Made by a program: the position numbers and the translations under genes. The notes under the pieces were generated by a model. The model was not told where the DNA came from and did not search any database. It worked only from the letters and a program-made list of their open reading frames with translations. Source: JADCGM01 sp943370355 (lineage in GTDB: Bacteria > Pseudomonadota > Alphaproteobacteria > Sphingomonadales > Sphingomonadaceae). From it: a stretch of 64,000 nucleotides of DNA. Below are positions 1 to 8,394 of the stretch, piece after piece. Location: the NCBI GenBank assembly GCA_943370355.1, contig CALRQP020000010.1, positions 1 through 64,000 on the forward strand, given 5' to 3'. Position 1 is the stretch's first letter. Each line of letters starts with the position of its first letter.

Positions 1-890
1 AGCTCATGCTTGATCGCCTCGGTCGCCTGTTTGAGCGTCGGCCCCGGCGTCACATAATGCGAATTGGCGTAAATCTTGATCGTATCGAGCGTCGCGACCT
101 TGTTGCCGGTCAGCGGGTCGAATTCGGTGATCGTCTCGATCTCGTCGCCGAAGAAGCTGATCCGCCAGGCGGTGTCCTCATAATGCGACGGGAACAGTTC
201 GATCGTGTCGCCGCGCACCCGGAAGGCACCGCGCACGAAATTGGTGTCGTTGCGCTTATACTGGAGCGCAACCAGCTTCCGCACGATCTCGCGCGGATCA
301 TAGGTCTCGCCCTTCTTGAGCGCGAAGGTCATCGCCGAATAGGTCTCGACCGAGCCGATGCCGTAGAGGCAGGACACCGACGCGACGATCAGCACATCGT
401 CGCGCTCCAGCAGCGCCCGGGTCGCCGAATGGCGCATCCGGTCGATCGCCTCGTTCACCGAGCTTTCCTTCTCGATGTAGGTGTCGGACCGCGGCACATA
501 GGCCTCGGGCTGGTAATAGTCGTAGTAGGACACGAAATATTCGACGGCGTTATTGGGGAAGAAGCTCTTGAATTCCCCGTATAATTGGGCCGCGAGTATC
601 TTGTTGGGCGCAAGCACCAGCGCTGGGCGCTGCACCGCCTCGATGACTTTCGCCGCCGTGAAGGTCTTGCCCGATCCCGTCACGCCGAGCAGCACCTGGT
701 CGCGCTCGCCGGCATTGGCCTGTTCGACAAGCTCCGCAATCGCGGTCGGCTGGTCGCCGGCCGGCGTGTAGTCGGACACAATCTCGAACCGCTTTCCGCC
801 CTCCGACTTTTCCGGCCGAACCGGCCGATGCGGCATGAACATCGGTTGCGTTTCGGGTTCGGCGAGCGAGGTGCGGATTGCGATGGCCAT
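1..890 (-). CDS. uvrB: UvrABC excinuclease subunit B, 5' part (cut by window edge)
   Basis: UvrB verifies damage and loads UvrC in nucleotide excision repair. The visible 296 residues run from the N-terminus into the damage-binding part; the C-terminal helicase motifs and UvrC-binding tail lie beyond base 1. Walker A GVTGSGKT is at residues 69-76, and the tyrosine-rich beta-hairpin motif YYDYYQPEAY starts near residue 122. The motif usually read APNKTLAAQLYGEF is APNKILAAQLYGEF here. The start ATG at 890-888 leaves a roughly 30-residue N-terminal extension before the conserved core. A LexA box lies 18 bp upstream, so SOS control is likely. Confidence 0.97.
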   Translation of the reverse strand, partial: MAIAIRTSLAEPETQPMFMPHRPVRPEKSEGGKRFEIVSDYTPAGDQPTAIAELVEQANAGERDQVLLGVTGSGKTFTAAKVIEAVQRPALVLAPNKILAAQLYGEFKSFFPNNAVEYFVSYYDYYQPEAYVPRSDTYIEKESSVNEAIDRMRHSATRALLERDDVLIVASVSCLYGIGSVETYSAMTFALKKGETYDPREIVRKLVALQYKRNDTNFVRGAFRVRGDTIELFPSHYEDTAWRISFFGDEIETITEFDPLTGNKVATLDTIKIYANSHYVTPGPTLKQATEAIKHE

Positions 891-907
891 GACGCGAATA
901 TAGCCTT

Positions 908-922
908 GTTCTTCTAATGTTC
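908..922 (-). promoter_or_regulatory. LexA (SOS) box upstream of uvrB
   Basis: The bases read GTTC, seven bases, GTTC: an exact match to the direct-repeat SOS box GTTC-N7-GTTC known for alphaproteobacterial LexA. It lies between the divergent uvrB and VOC genes, 18 bp from the uvrB start, where bound repressor would block the uvrB promoter. It could also affect the divergent VOC gene, whose start is 44 bp away. Confidence 0.8.
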
Positions 923-965
923 CAGTGGCAGAATGACCGGAGACAGATGAGGGAGGACGGACTCG

Positions 966-1352
966 ATGATAGGCTATGCACTGATCGGCACCAATGATTG
1001 TGAACGCGCCAATGCGTTTTACGATGCCTTGTTCGCGGTGATCGGCGGCAAACGGCAGATGGAGTTTCCCGGTTGCGTGGTCTGGGGCGTCAGCCCGACC
1101 CTGCCGTCGATCGGTGTGACCAAGCCATATAATGGCGAGCCGGCCACGGCGGGCAACGGCACCATGCTGGCACTGGTCGTCGACGAACGCGCCAAGGTCG
1201 ATGCGCTACACGCCAAGGCACTGTCGCTCGGGGGCCAGGACGAGGGCGCGCCCGGCGTGCGCGGCGAGGAGGGCGATCAGGCCTTCTACGGCGCCTATTT
1301 CCGTGACCTCGACGGCAACAAATTCTGCGCTTTCCGGGTGGGGCCGGCTTAA
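966..1352 (+). CDS. VOC family protein (glyoxalase/bleomycin-resistance fold)
   Basis: This 128-residue protein has the length and pattern of single-domain vicinal oxygen chelate proteins: an N-terminal segment with NDCERANAFYDALF, a central strand GTMLALVVDE, and the C-terminal signature YGAYFRDLDGNKFCAF that closes the second beta-alpha-beta-beta-beta unit. The substrate cannot be told; relatives are often annotated as glyoxalase-like or lactoylglutathione lyase-like. A ribosome site (gggagg) lies 9-14 bases before the ATG. It is divergent from uvrB across a 75-bp gap that holds the LexA box. Confidence 0.85.
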   Translation: MIGYALIGTNDCERANAFYDALFAVIGGKRQMEFPGCVVWGVSPTLPSIGVTKPYNGEPATAGNGTMLALVVDERAKVDALHAKALSLGGQDEGAPGVRGEEGDQAFYGAYFRDLDGNKFCAFRVGPA

Positions 1353-1368
1353 GAGCCCGCCGCGCGCA

Positions 1369-1472
1369 GCCCACCCTGACCCTCCCCGGCAAGCAGGGGA
1401 GGGAGGTTGATGGCAGCGCATTTCTAACTGCGTTCCCTCCCCTGCTTGCAGGGGAGGGTCAGGGTGGGGTGG
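1369..1472. repeat. Large palindromic repeat (family A, copy 1)
   Basis: Two arms of about 35 bases (roughly 1369-1403 and 1435-1470) are near-perfect reverse complements. Each contains the smaller palindrome ccctccc-ctgcttgcag-gggaggg and a ccaccctgacc tail. The centre (1404-1434) carries a short further inverted match. It lies between the convergent VOC and metallo-hydrolase genes, where it could end transcripts from both sides. Elements of the same build are at 54547-54657 and 61000-61130. Confidence 0.8.
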
Positions 1473-1474
1473 CC

Positions 1475-2533
1475 TCAGGGTCGAGCGCTAGCTTGCGGCA
1501 CCGCCACGACCTCGCCAGCCTCCGCCGCCACAAACCGCTCCGGCGCAATCTGCGCGTCCCTGAGCGCCACCGCCAGCGCCTCGCGCGGCGCATCGATCGC
1601 CTCGTCGGTGAGCTGCCACACGCCCCAGTGGATCCCGACCGCCTCTCCGGCCTGCAGATCGCGAAATGCCGCCACCGCCTCCGCCGGATTCATATGCGCG
1701 TTGGCCATGAACCAGCGCGGCTCATAGGCACCGACCGGCAGCAGTGCGAGCCGGTACGGCCCATGCTTTGCCGCCGCCTCGCGGAACATCGATCCGTCGC
1801 CATAGCCGCAGTCGCCCGCGAAATAGATATTCCCGCCCGGTGTCGTCACTGTGAAACCGCCCCAAAGTGCCCGGTTGCGGTCGCGCATCCGCCGCGACGA
1901 CCAATGCTGCACCCGTTCGACGGTCACCTCGACCCCGGGCCGCACCCCGATGCTCTCGCCCCAGTCGCGCGCAAAAGCGGTGATGCCGCGCCGCGCCATG
2001 AGCGCCGCATTGCCGAGCGGCGTCACGATCAGCGGCCGGTCGCGCCGCCACAGCTTCGCCAACGTGTCGAGGTCGAGATGGTCGTAATGATTATGGCTGA
2101 CCAGTATGATGTCGATCTTCGGCAGGTCGGCGAAGCGGATACCCGGCGCGCGCACCCGTTTCGGCCCGGCCCATGACAGCGGGCTGACCCGCTCCGACCA
2201 CACCGGATCGGTCAGGATATTAAGCCCGGCCGTCTGCACCAGCACCGTCGCATGGCCGACCACCGTGACCACCATCGCGTCGCCATCGACTCGCGCGGCC
2301 GGTTTAGCAGGCGTGACCGGGACTGACTCCGGCCAGTCGGCGGCCCCGTTCGCCAGCTTCCACTTGAGCATGTCGAGCGCGCCGCGATTTCCGCTGTCGC
2401 TGCCCGGATTGAAAAAGCGCTGCCCGTCATAGTGATCGCTGGCCGCGCCGATGTAATAACGATCGTCGAGACCGGCGCGGAGGAGGAACAACGTGGCGCA
2501 CAGTCCGGCGACGACCAGCAACGCCACACCCAT
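1475..2533 (-). CDS. MBL-fold metal-dependent hydrolase, membrane anchored
   Basis: A metallo-beta-lactamase-fold protein of the UlaG/NAPE-PLD type. The zinc-binding signature SHNHYDHLD is near residue 145; VGHATVLVQ and NILTDPVW precede it, and further ligand strands are YFAGDCGYGD and VGIHWG, as expected for this subfamily. The N-terminus is one hydrophobic segment (VALLVVAGLCATLFLL) followed by charged residues, suggesting a membrane anchor or uncleaved signal. I chose the ATG at 2533 because GGAGG lies just before it; an ATG at 2560 would add MRWTRRGGF and lacks such a site. Substrate unknown; relatives act on N-acyl-phosphatidylethanolamine or phosphodiesters. Confidence 0.88.
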   Translation of the reverse strand: MGVALLVVAGLCATLFLLRAGLDDRYYIGAASDHYDGQRFFNPGSDSGNRGALDMLKWKLANGAADWPESVPVTPAKPAARVDGDAMVVTVVGHATVLVQTAGLNILTDPVWSERVSPLSWAGPKRVRAPGIRFADLPKIDIILVSHNHYDHLDLDTLAKLWRRDRPLIVTPLGNAALMARRGITAFARDWGESIGVRPGVEVTVERVQHWSSRRMRDRNRALWGGFTVTTPGGNIYFAGDCGYGDGSMFREAAAKHGPYRLALLPVGAYEPRWFMANAHMNPAEAVAAFRDLQAGEAVGIHWGVWQLTDEAIDAPREALAVALRDAQIAPERFVAAEAGEVVAVPQASARP

Positions 2534-3833
2534 GAAGCCTCCGCGACGCGTCCATCTCATCGCCGCACTGTGGGGCGTGATGGCGCTGGCGGCAAGCTGC
2601 GCACATCTGCCAGTGCGCCCCGCTGTCTCTCTCGCCGATATCGCCGCAGGCCGGGCAGGGGTGGGCCCCGAACTGGCGGGCCTCGCCGTCGTCGTTGCGG
2701 ACCGTCACCACGAACTGCGCGCCGAAGCCCATGGCCGCGCGGCAATCGCGCCAGACCGTTTGATGACGGTCGATACCCCCGTTCGTGTCGCCTCGGTGTC
2801 GAAGCTCATCACGACGCTGGGGGTGATGCGGCTCGTCGAGTCCGGCCGGCTCGATCTCGACTGGGATGTCTCCGACTATCTCGGCTGGCAGCTCCGCAAT
2901 CCTGCCTTCCCGGATAGGCCGATCACGCTCCGCCTGCTGCTCAGCCACCGCAGCAGCCTGACCGATAGTGGCGGCTATTTCTGGCCCTTGGGTAGCCGGC
3001 TGCGCGATGGCTTGAACGCGAACAACTGGGATGCCGCGCACGGCCCCGGCGGCGCCTTCTCCTACGCCAACCTCAACTATGGCATCGCTGCCGAGGTCAT
3101 GGAGGCCGCCACCGGCGAGCGGTTCGACCGGCTGATGACGCGTCTGGTCTTCGCGCCGCTCAAGCTCGACGCCTGCTACAATTGGTCCGGCTGCTCGTCC
3201 GCCGCCGTGGCGAACGCGGCGGTGCTGTACCGCAAGGGCATCGACGAAACCGCTTGGAACCCGGCCGGCCCGTGGATCGCCCAGACCGACGATCTCCATG
3301 GCGCACTGCCGCCATGCCTTGTGCGTATCGCCGCGCCCGATAGTCCATGCGACCTCGGAACCTACACCCCCGGAACCAACGGCACGCTGTTCAGCCCGCA
3401 AGGCGGCGTCCGCATCACCCCACGCGACCTCGCGAAAATCGGCCGCATGCTGCTGAACGGCGGCCAGCTCGACGGCACCCGCTTCCTCCGCCCTGCCACC
3501 GTCGGTGCAATGATGACGCCGCAATGGCGCTGGGCCGATACGCCGACCGGCGAAACCTACACCGGCCTCATGCGCTGCTGGGGCCTGTCGATGCAGTGCT
3601 TTACCGGCGACCGGCCGGGCGAGGACCAGCCACTCTATCCACGACGTACCCGCTGGTGGGGCCACCTCGGCGATGCCTACGGCGCTTGGACCGGATTGTG
3701 GATCGATCCGGCCGAGGGCAGGGTCTATGTGTTCGCTGTAACCGGCACCGCCGACGACCCGGCCAAAAGCCCCGGCCGCGCCTCACAGTTCCACACGTTC
3801 GAGGAGGCGATCCTTGCAAACCTCGCGCGCTAG
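2493..3833 (+). CDS. Serine hydrolase, class C beta-lactamase/penicillin-binding fold
   Basis: The protein has the catalytic SxxK motif (SVSK) inside VRVASVSKLITTLGVM and the second motif Y-A-N in YANLNYG, so it belongs to the beta-lactamase/transpeptidase-like (PF00144) esterases. The GTG at 2493 has an ideal AGGAGG six bases upstream. An ATG at 2532 would instead give a textbook lipoprotein signal (MKPPRR, hydrophobic core, LAASC). Either way the product is probably exported and lipid-anchored. The 5' end overlaps the divergent metallo-hydrolase. The stop shares the tetramer CTAG with the stop of the convergent acyltransferase gene. Substrate not predictable. Confidence 0.87.
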   Translation: MAHSPATTSNATPMKPPRRVHLIAALWGVMALAASCAHLPVRPAVSLADIAAGRAGVGPELAGLAVVVADRHHELRAEAHGRAAIAPDRLMTVDTPVRVASVSKLITTLGVMRLVESGRLDLDWDVSDYLGWQLRNPAFPDRPITLRLLLSHRSSLTDSGGYFWPLGSRLRDGLNANNWDAAHGPGGAFSYANLNYGIAAEVMEAATGERFDRLMTRLVFAPLKLDACYNWSGCSSAAVANAAVLYRKGIDETAWNPAGPWIAQTDDLHGALPPCLVRIAAPDSPCDLGTYTPGTNGTLFSPQGGVRITPRDLAKIGRMLLNGGQLDGTRFLRPATVGAMMTPQWRWADTPTGETYTGLMRCWGLSMQCFTGDRPGEDQPLYPRRTRWWGHLGDAYGAWTGLWIDPAEGRVYVFAVTGTADDPAKSPGRASQFHTFEEAILANLAR

Positions 3834-4462
3834 GGTCGAGGCGTGTGCTTGCCGTACACCCCGTCATAATGGGTCCGGATCACCAGCATGTCCGCCTCAT
3901 AGTCGCCGGTCGGCATGAACACGCCGCTGATCCGGACATGCCGGGTGCCCCAGTCGAGCAGGCAGATGATGATCGGCACCTTGGCGGCATAGGCGATATG
4001 GTAGAAGCCTGACTTCCATTTTATCCCCGGCGTGCGCGTCCCTTCGGGCGGGACGCCGAGTAGCAGCTTGTCGGCAGCGGCAAAGGCGTCGACCATCTGC
4101 CCGACCATGTCGTTGTTCTTGGCGCGGTCGATCGGAACGCACCCCAACCAGCGCACGAAGCCGCCGAACGGCCCCTGTGTCAGGCTGGCCTTGCCCATCC
4201 ACATCATCCGCACACGCAGATAGCCCATCGTGGCGATGAGCAAGGCTCCGTCCCAATTGGTGGTATGCGGCGCGCCGATCGCCACCGCCTTCGGATAGTC
4301 GGGCCAGTCCCCGACCACGCGCCAGCCGAACAGCCGCAGATAGGCAACACCGATCCAGCGATAGACCTCAGCCCCAAAGCCCCGCCACGGATGCGGCCGC
4401 GCCTTGGTCTGCGGAATGCAGATATGCGTCCCCGGCGGCAACGCCGCGCTCGTCTCGGTCAT
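3830..4462 (-). CDS. 1-acyl-glycerol-3-phosphate acyltransferase family protein (PlsC-like)
   Basis: This 210-residue protein carries the acyltransferase motif H-x4-D as HTTNWD, and the second block PPEGTR (usual FPEGTRS) with the following lysine/glycine stretch KWKSGFYHIA. It is expected at the inner membrane face, moving an acyl group to a lysophospholipid or related acceptor. It is shorter than canonical PlsC (about 240) and may serve another acceptor. The gene ends with a 4-bp overlap with the convergent serine-hydrolase gene and lies 85 bp downstream of fumarase on the same strand. Confidence 0.85.
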   Translation of the reverse strand: MTETSAALPPGTHICIPQTKARPHPWRGFGAEVYRWIGVAYLRLFGWRVVGDWPDYPKAVAIGAPHTTNWDGALLIATMGYLRVRMMWMGKASLTQGPFGGFVRWLGCVPIDRAKNNDMVGQMVDAFAAADKLLLGVPPEGTRTPGIKWKSGFYHIAYAAKVPIIICLLDWGTRHVRISGVFMPTGDYEADMLVIRTHYDGVYGKHTPRP

Positions 4463-4547
4463 CCGGAAGTGCCCCCCTCAAGGCCTATCATTCTTGCAGC
4501 GAACATGCCCGCAGCCGGGCAGGGGGGCAATAAATTTGGGTTTGGCG

Positions 4548-6089
4548 CTATTCCGCCATCTCCAGCGCGCGCTGTTTGGCGATCTTCTCGCGCCAGACCA
4601 GCGGGCCAGTCGCATGGACGCTCGTGCCCGTCGAATCGACCGCGACGGTCACCGGCATGTCGCGTACGTCGAACTCGTAGATCGCCTCCATGCCGAGGTC
4701 CTCGAACGCCAGCACCTTGGCGGCCTTGATCGCCTTCGACACCAGATAGGCAGCCCCGCCGACCGCCATCAGATAGGCGGCCTTGGCATCGCGGATCGCC
4801 TCGATCGCGGCGGGCCCGCGCTCGGCCTTGCCGACCATGGCGATGAGGCCGGTCTTCTCCAGCATCGTACGCGTGAACTTGTCCATGCGCGTGGCAGTCG
4901 TCGGACCTGCGGGGCCAACCGCCTCGTCGCGCACCGGATCGACCGGGCCGACATAATAGATGACGCGGTTGGTGAAATCGACGGGCAGGGGCTGGCCCGC
5001 GGCGAGCATGTCGACCATCCGCTTGTGCGCGGCGTCGCGGCCGGTCAGCATCTTGCCGTTGAGCAGCAGCCGGTCGCCGGGCTGCCAGCTCGCGACGATC
5101 TCGGGCGTCAGGCTGTCGAGATCGACACGGATCGCCTCCTTGGATGGCGTCCACTGCACCTTGGGCCAGGCGGCGAGGTCGGGCGCTTCGAGATAGGCGG
5201 GGCCCGAACCGTCGAGTGTGAAATGCGCGTGGCGCGTCGCGGCGCAGTTGGGGATCATCGCGATCGGCTTTGACGCGGCATGCGTCGGCGTGTCGAGGAT
5301 CTTGACGTCGAGCACTGTCGACAGCCCGCCCAGACCCTGCGCGCCGATGCCGAGGTCATTGACCGCGTCATATAGTTCGATGCGCAGCTCCTCGATTTTC
5401 GAATTGGGCCCTCGCGCCTTCAGCTCCGCCATGTCGATCGGCAGCATCAGGCTTTCCTTGGCGAGCAGCATCGCCTTTTCCGCCGACCCGCCGATGCCGA
5501 TGCCGAGCATGCCGGGCGGGCACCAGCCGGCGCCCATCAGCGGCACGGTATTGACCACCCAGTCCTTGATCGAGTCGCTCGGGTTTAGCATCGCGAACTT
5601 CGACTTGTTCTCCGAACCGCCGCCCTTCGCCGCGACGGTGATTTCGACATGGTCGCCGGGCACGAGCTCGACATGCGTGATCGCTGGCGTGTTGTCCTTG
5701 GTGTTGGTGCGCCCGAACGCCGGATCGGCGACGATCGAGGCGCGCAGGCGATTCTCGGGGTGGAGATAGGCGCGGCGCACGCCCTCGTTGACCATTTCTG
5801 CAAGCGTCATCGTGGCTTGCCAGCGGACGTTCATCCCGACTTTCACGAAAGCGACGACGATGCCGGTGTCCTGGCAGATCGGGCGATGGCCTTCGGCGCA
5901 CATCCGGCTGTTGGTCAGGATCTGCGCGATCGCGTCCTTGGCGGCCGGCCCCTGTTCCAGCTCATAGGCGCGGCCCAGCGCCCGGATATAGTCCATCGGA
6001 TGGTAGTAGGAGATGAACTGCAGCGCGTCGGCCACTGATTCGATCACGTCATCCTGTTTGATCAGAGTCACTTGCCCGCTCCTGCTCAT
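4548..6089 (-). CDS. Fumarate hydratase, class I (iron-sulfur type)
   Basis: It interconverts fumarate and malate in the TCA cycle. At 513 residues it has the fused alpha and beta parts of class I enzymes. Cysteines expected to bind the [4Fe-4S] cluster are in CAEGHRPICQDTG, GWCPPGML and IPNCAATRHAHF. The C-terminal beta part has LLNGKMLTGRDAAHKR and YYVGPVDPVRDE. This oxygen-sensitive single-chain type differs from the class II FumC also common in proteobacteria; none is visible here. The long gap upstream of its start is shared with the divergent nrdA. Confidence 0.95.
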   Translation of the reverse strand: MSRSGQVTLIKQDDVIESVADALQFISYYHPMDYIRALGRAYELEQGPAAKDAIAQILTNSRMCAEGHRPICQDTGIVVAFVKVGMNVRWQATMTLAEMVNEGVRRAYLHPENRLRASIVADPAFGRTNTKDNTPAITHVELVPGDHVEITVAAKGGGSENKSKFAMLNPSDSIKDWVVNTVPLMGAGWCPPGMLGIGIGGSAEKAMLLAKESLMLPIDMAELKARGPNSKIEELRIELYDAVNDLGIGAQGLGGLSTVLDVKILDTPTHAASKPIAMIPNCAATRHAHFTLDGSGPAYLEAPDLAAWPKVQWTPSKEAIRVDLDSLTPEIVASWQPGDRLLLNGKMLTGRDAAHKRMVDMLAAGQPLPVDFTNRVIYYVGPVDPVRDEAVGPAGPTTATRMDKFTRTMLEKTGLIAMVGKAERGPAAIEAIRDAKAAYLMAVGGAAYLVSKAIKAAKVLAFEDLGMEAIYEFDVRDMPVTVAVDSTGTSVHATGPLVWREKIAKQRALEMAE

Positions 6090-6454
6090 CCCCGCTCAGC
6101 CGGTCTTAGCGAGGGGCGGGGAGGGCGTCCATAACAGGCGAATCTCACACGGCGTCACGCCTGATTCAGCTATGTCGTTGGAGTGCAAGCCTTCACAAAA
6201 AAGATAAATTTCCGGCTTGCGTGGTCGGGCGAACAGGCACAATCTCTAGCTCTGGGACCGGGGGGCCGCCACTAGAGCTAGTGTTGGTGCGGGTTTTGAT
6301 GACCGCCGACAGAGTGGCTGCTCTCCTGCCGGAAACGGCAACGGTCCTGTGGATAACGAGGATATCGGGGACGGCTTCACAAAGTCGTCACATGGGGCGC
6401 GACGGCGTCCGCCGGGCCTCCTATCCGGATGTGGTGCGAGAGGGGACGGAAGCG
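6090..6454. promoter_or_regulatory. Intergenic leader between fumarase and nrdA
   Basis: A 365-bp gap between divergent genes. It holds two inverted repeats: gcaagcc (6185-6191) with ggcttgc (6214-6220) around an A/T-rich spacer, and ctagctct (6246-6253) with agagctag (6274-6281). A perfect DnaA box lies at 6348-6356. The plus strand stays open in the nrdA frame back to 6221, but those codons look non-coding and the conserved protein begins near 6455. I could not identify a clean NrdR box. The region probably holds both promoters. Confidence 0.5.
6348..6356 (-). promoter_or_regulatory. Perfect DnaA box upstream of nrdAB
   Basis: The plus strand reads tgtggataa, the exact complement of the DnaA box TTATCCACA, about 100 bp before the nrdA start. 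In E. coli DnaA regulates nrdAB through boxes upstream of the operon, so the placement is functionally plausible. Confidence 0.5.
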
Positions 6455-8344
6455 ATGGATTTCAGCGGAAGCGTAGCGGAGGCGCAGGCAACCCTCACCG
6501 GGCTGTCGGGCGGCGGCGACTCGAAGTCAAAGGGCAGCAACACCATCGATGTGCGCGCCTTCGACGTGCGGACCGAGTCGTCGCGCGATGCGCTGCTGAC
6601 GATGTTCGGCAAGGACACGCTCGACGACCGTTACCTGCTTCCCGGTGAATCCTATCAGGACCTGTTCGCGCGAGTCGCCTCGGCCTATGCCGACGATCAG
6701 GCGCATGCCCAGCGCGTCTACGACTATATCTCGAAGCTCTGGTTCATGCCCTCGACGCCCGTGCTGTCGAACGGCGGCACCGGGCGCGGCCTGCCGATCA
6801 GCTGCTACCTCAATTCGGTCGACGACAGCCTCGAGGCCATCGTCAACATCTGGAACGAGAATGTCTGGCTGGCTTCGAAGGGCGGCGGCATCGGCACTTA
6901 TTGGGGCAATGTCCGCGGCATCGGCGAGCCGGTCGGCCTCAACGGCAAGACCAGCGGCATCGTGCCCTTCGTGCGCGTCATGGACTCGCTGACCCTCGCG
7001 ATCAGCCAGGGGTCGCTGCGCCGCGGTTCGGCCGCCGTCTATCTCGACGTCAACCACCCGGAGATCGAGGAATTCCTCGAAATCCGCAAACCCTCGGGTG
7101 ACTTCAACCGCAAGGCGCTCAACCTGCACCATGGCGTGCTGATCACCGACGCGTTCATGGAGGCAGTGCGCGACGGCGCGCCCTTCGACCTCGTCAGCCC
7201 GAAGACCGGCGAGAAGCGCGGCGAAGTCGATGCGCGCGCGCTGTTCCAGAAGCTCGTCGAGACCCGGCTGGCGACCGGCGAGCCCTATATCATCTTCAAC
7301 GACACCGTGAACCGTACGATGCCCAAGCATCACCGCGATCTCGGCCTCAAGGTCTCGACCTCGAACCTCTGCTCGGAAATCACGCTGCCGACCGGCATCG
7401 ACCAGCATGGTGTGCACCGCACCGCCGTCTGCTGCCTGTCGTCGCTCAATCTCGAAACCTGGGACGAGTGGCAGGGCGACCCGCAGTTCATCGAGGACGT
7501 GATGCGCTTCCTCGACAATGTGCTGTCGGATTACATCGCCCGCGCGCCCGACGAGATGGCGCGCGCCAAATATAGCGCCGAACGCGAACGCTCGGTGGGC
7601 CTCGGCGTCATGGGCTTCCACAGCTTCCTGCAGGCGCGCGGCGTGCCGTTCGAAGGCGCGATGGCCAAGTCGTGGAATTTGAAGATTTTCAAGCACATCC
7701 GCGCCAAGGTCGATGAGGCGTCGATGCAGCTCGCCGCCGAACGCGGCGCCTGCCCCGATGCCGCCGAAATGGGCGTCATGGAGCGGTTCAGCTGCAAGAT
7801 GGCGATCGCGCCGACCGCGTCGATCAGCATCATCTGCGGCGGCACCTCGGCCTGCATCGAGCCGATCCCTGCCAATATCTACACCCACAAGACGCTGTCG
7901 GGCAGCTTCTCGGTCAAGAATCCCTATCTGGAAAAGCTGTTCATCGAAAAGGCGAAGAACAGCGATCAGGTCTGGAACTCGATCCTCGAGCATGGCGGCT
8001 CGGTCCAGCATCTCGACTTCCTGTCGGCCGACGAGAAAGCGACCTACCGCACCGCCTTCGAGATCGACCAGCGCTGGCTCCTCGAACTGGCCGGCGACCG
8101 CACGCCCTATATCGACCAGGCGCAGTCGCTGAACCTCTACATCCCCGCCGATGTCGAGAAATGGGACCTGCTCATGCTGCACTTCCGCGCCTGGGAGCTC
8201 GGCATCAAGTCGCTCTACTATCTGCGCTCCAAGTCGGTGCAGCGCGCCGGCTTCGCGGGCGGCGTCGAAGCCGACAACACCAGCGAACTGCGCGTCGTCG
8301 AACTCGACGAGCAGAAATATGACGAGTGCCTCGCCTGCCAATAG
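6455..8344 (+). CDS. nrdA: Ribonucleoside-diphosphate reductase class I, large subunit
   Basis: The catalytic subunit of aerobic ribonucleotide reductase, supplying dNTPs. From the ATG at 6455 (MDFSGSVAEAQ) it has 629 residues. The ten-stranded barrel is complete: SCYLNSVDDSLEAI, GGGIGTYWGNVRG, the glycyl/cysteine region NLCSEITLP and the substrate-loop segment APTASISIICG. The end DECLACQ is the C-terminal thiol pair that re-reduces the active site. The N-terminus lacks the roughly 90-residue ATP-cone and its VxKRDG motif, so overall activity control by dATP through that domain is not expected. It pairs with nrdB 50 bp downstream. Confidence 0.95.
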   Translation: MDFSGSVAEAQATLTGLSGGGDSKSKGSNTIDVRAFDVRTESSRDALLTMFGKDTLDDRYLLPGESYQDLFARVASAYADDQAHAQRVYDYISKLWFMPSTPVLSNGGTGRGLPISCYLNSVDDSLEAIVNIWNENVWLASKGGGIGTYWGNVRGIGEPVGLNGKTSGIVPFVRVMDSLTLAISQGSLRRGSAAVYLDVNHPEIEEFLEIRKPSGDFNRKALNLHHGVLITDAFMEAVRDGAPFDLVSPKTGEKRGEVDARALFQKLVETRLATGEPYIIFNDTVNRTMPKHHRDLGLKVSTSNLCSEITLPTGIDQHGVHRTAVCCLSSLNLETWDEWQGDPQFIEDVMRFLDNVLSDYIARAPDEMARAKYSAERERSVGLGVMGFHSFLQARGVPFEGAMAKSWNLKIFKHIRAKVDEASMQLAAERGACPDAAEMGVMERFSCKMAIAPTASISIICGGTSACIEPIPANIYTHKTLSGSFSVKNPYLEKLFIEKAKNSDQVWNSILEHGGSVQHLDFLSADEKATYRTAFEIDQRWLLELAGDRTPYIDQAQSLNLYIPADVEKWDLLMLHFRAWELGIKSLYYLRSKSVQRAGFAGGVEADNTSELRVVELDEQKYDECLACQ

Positions 8345-8394
8345 CAGGCCCGTTGCTTCACCCGATTGAGCGTTAGCGAAAGCGGAATACCGAT

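Noticed and set aside
6221..6454. Extended N-terminus of NrdA
   Set aside because: The added 78 codons show no ATP-cone motif or conserved pattern and contain the DnaA box and inverted repeat; the conserved protein begins at 6455.
6527..8341. 604-residue open frame on the minus strand
   Set aside because: Complete shadow of nrdA; composition is that of a reverse frame.
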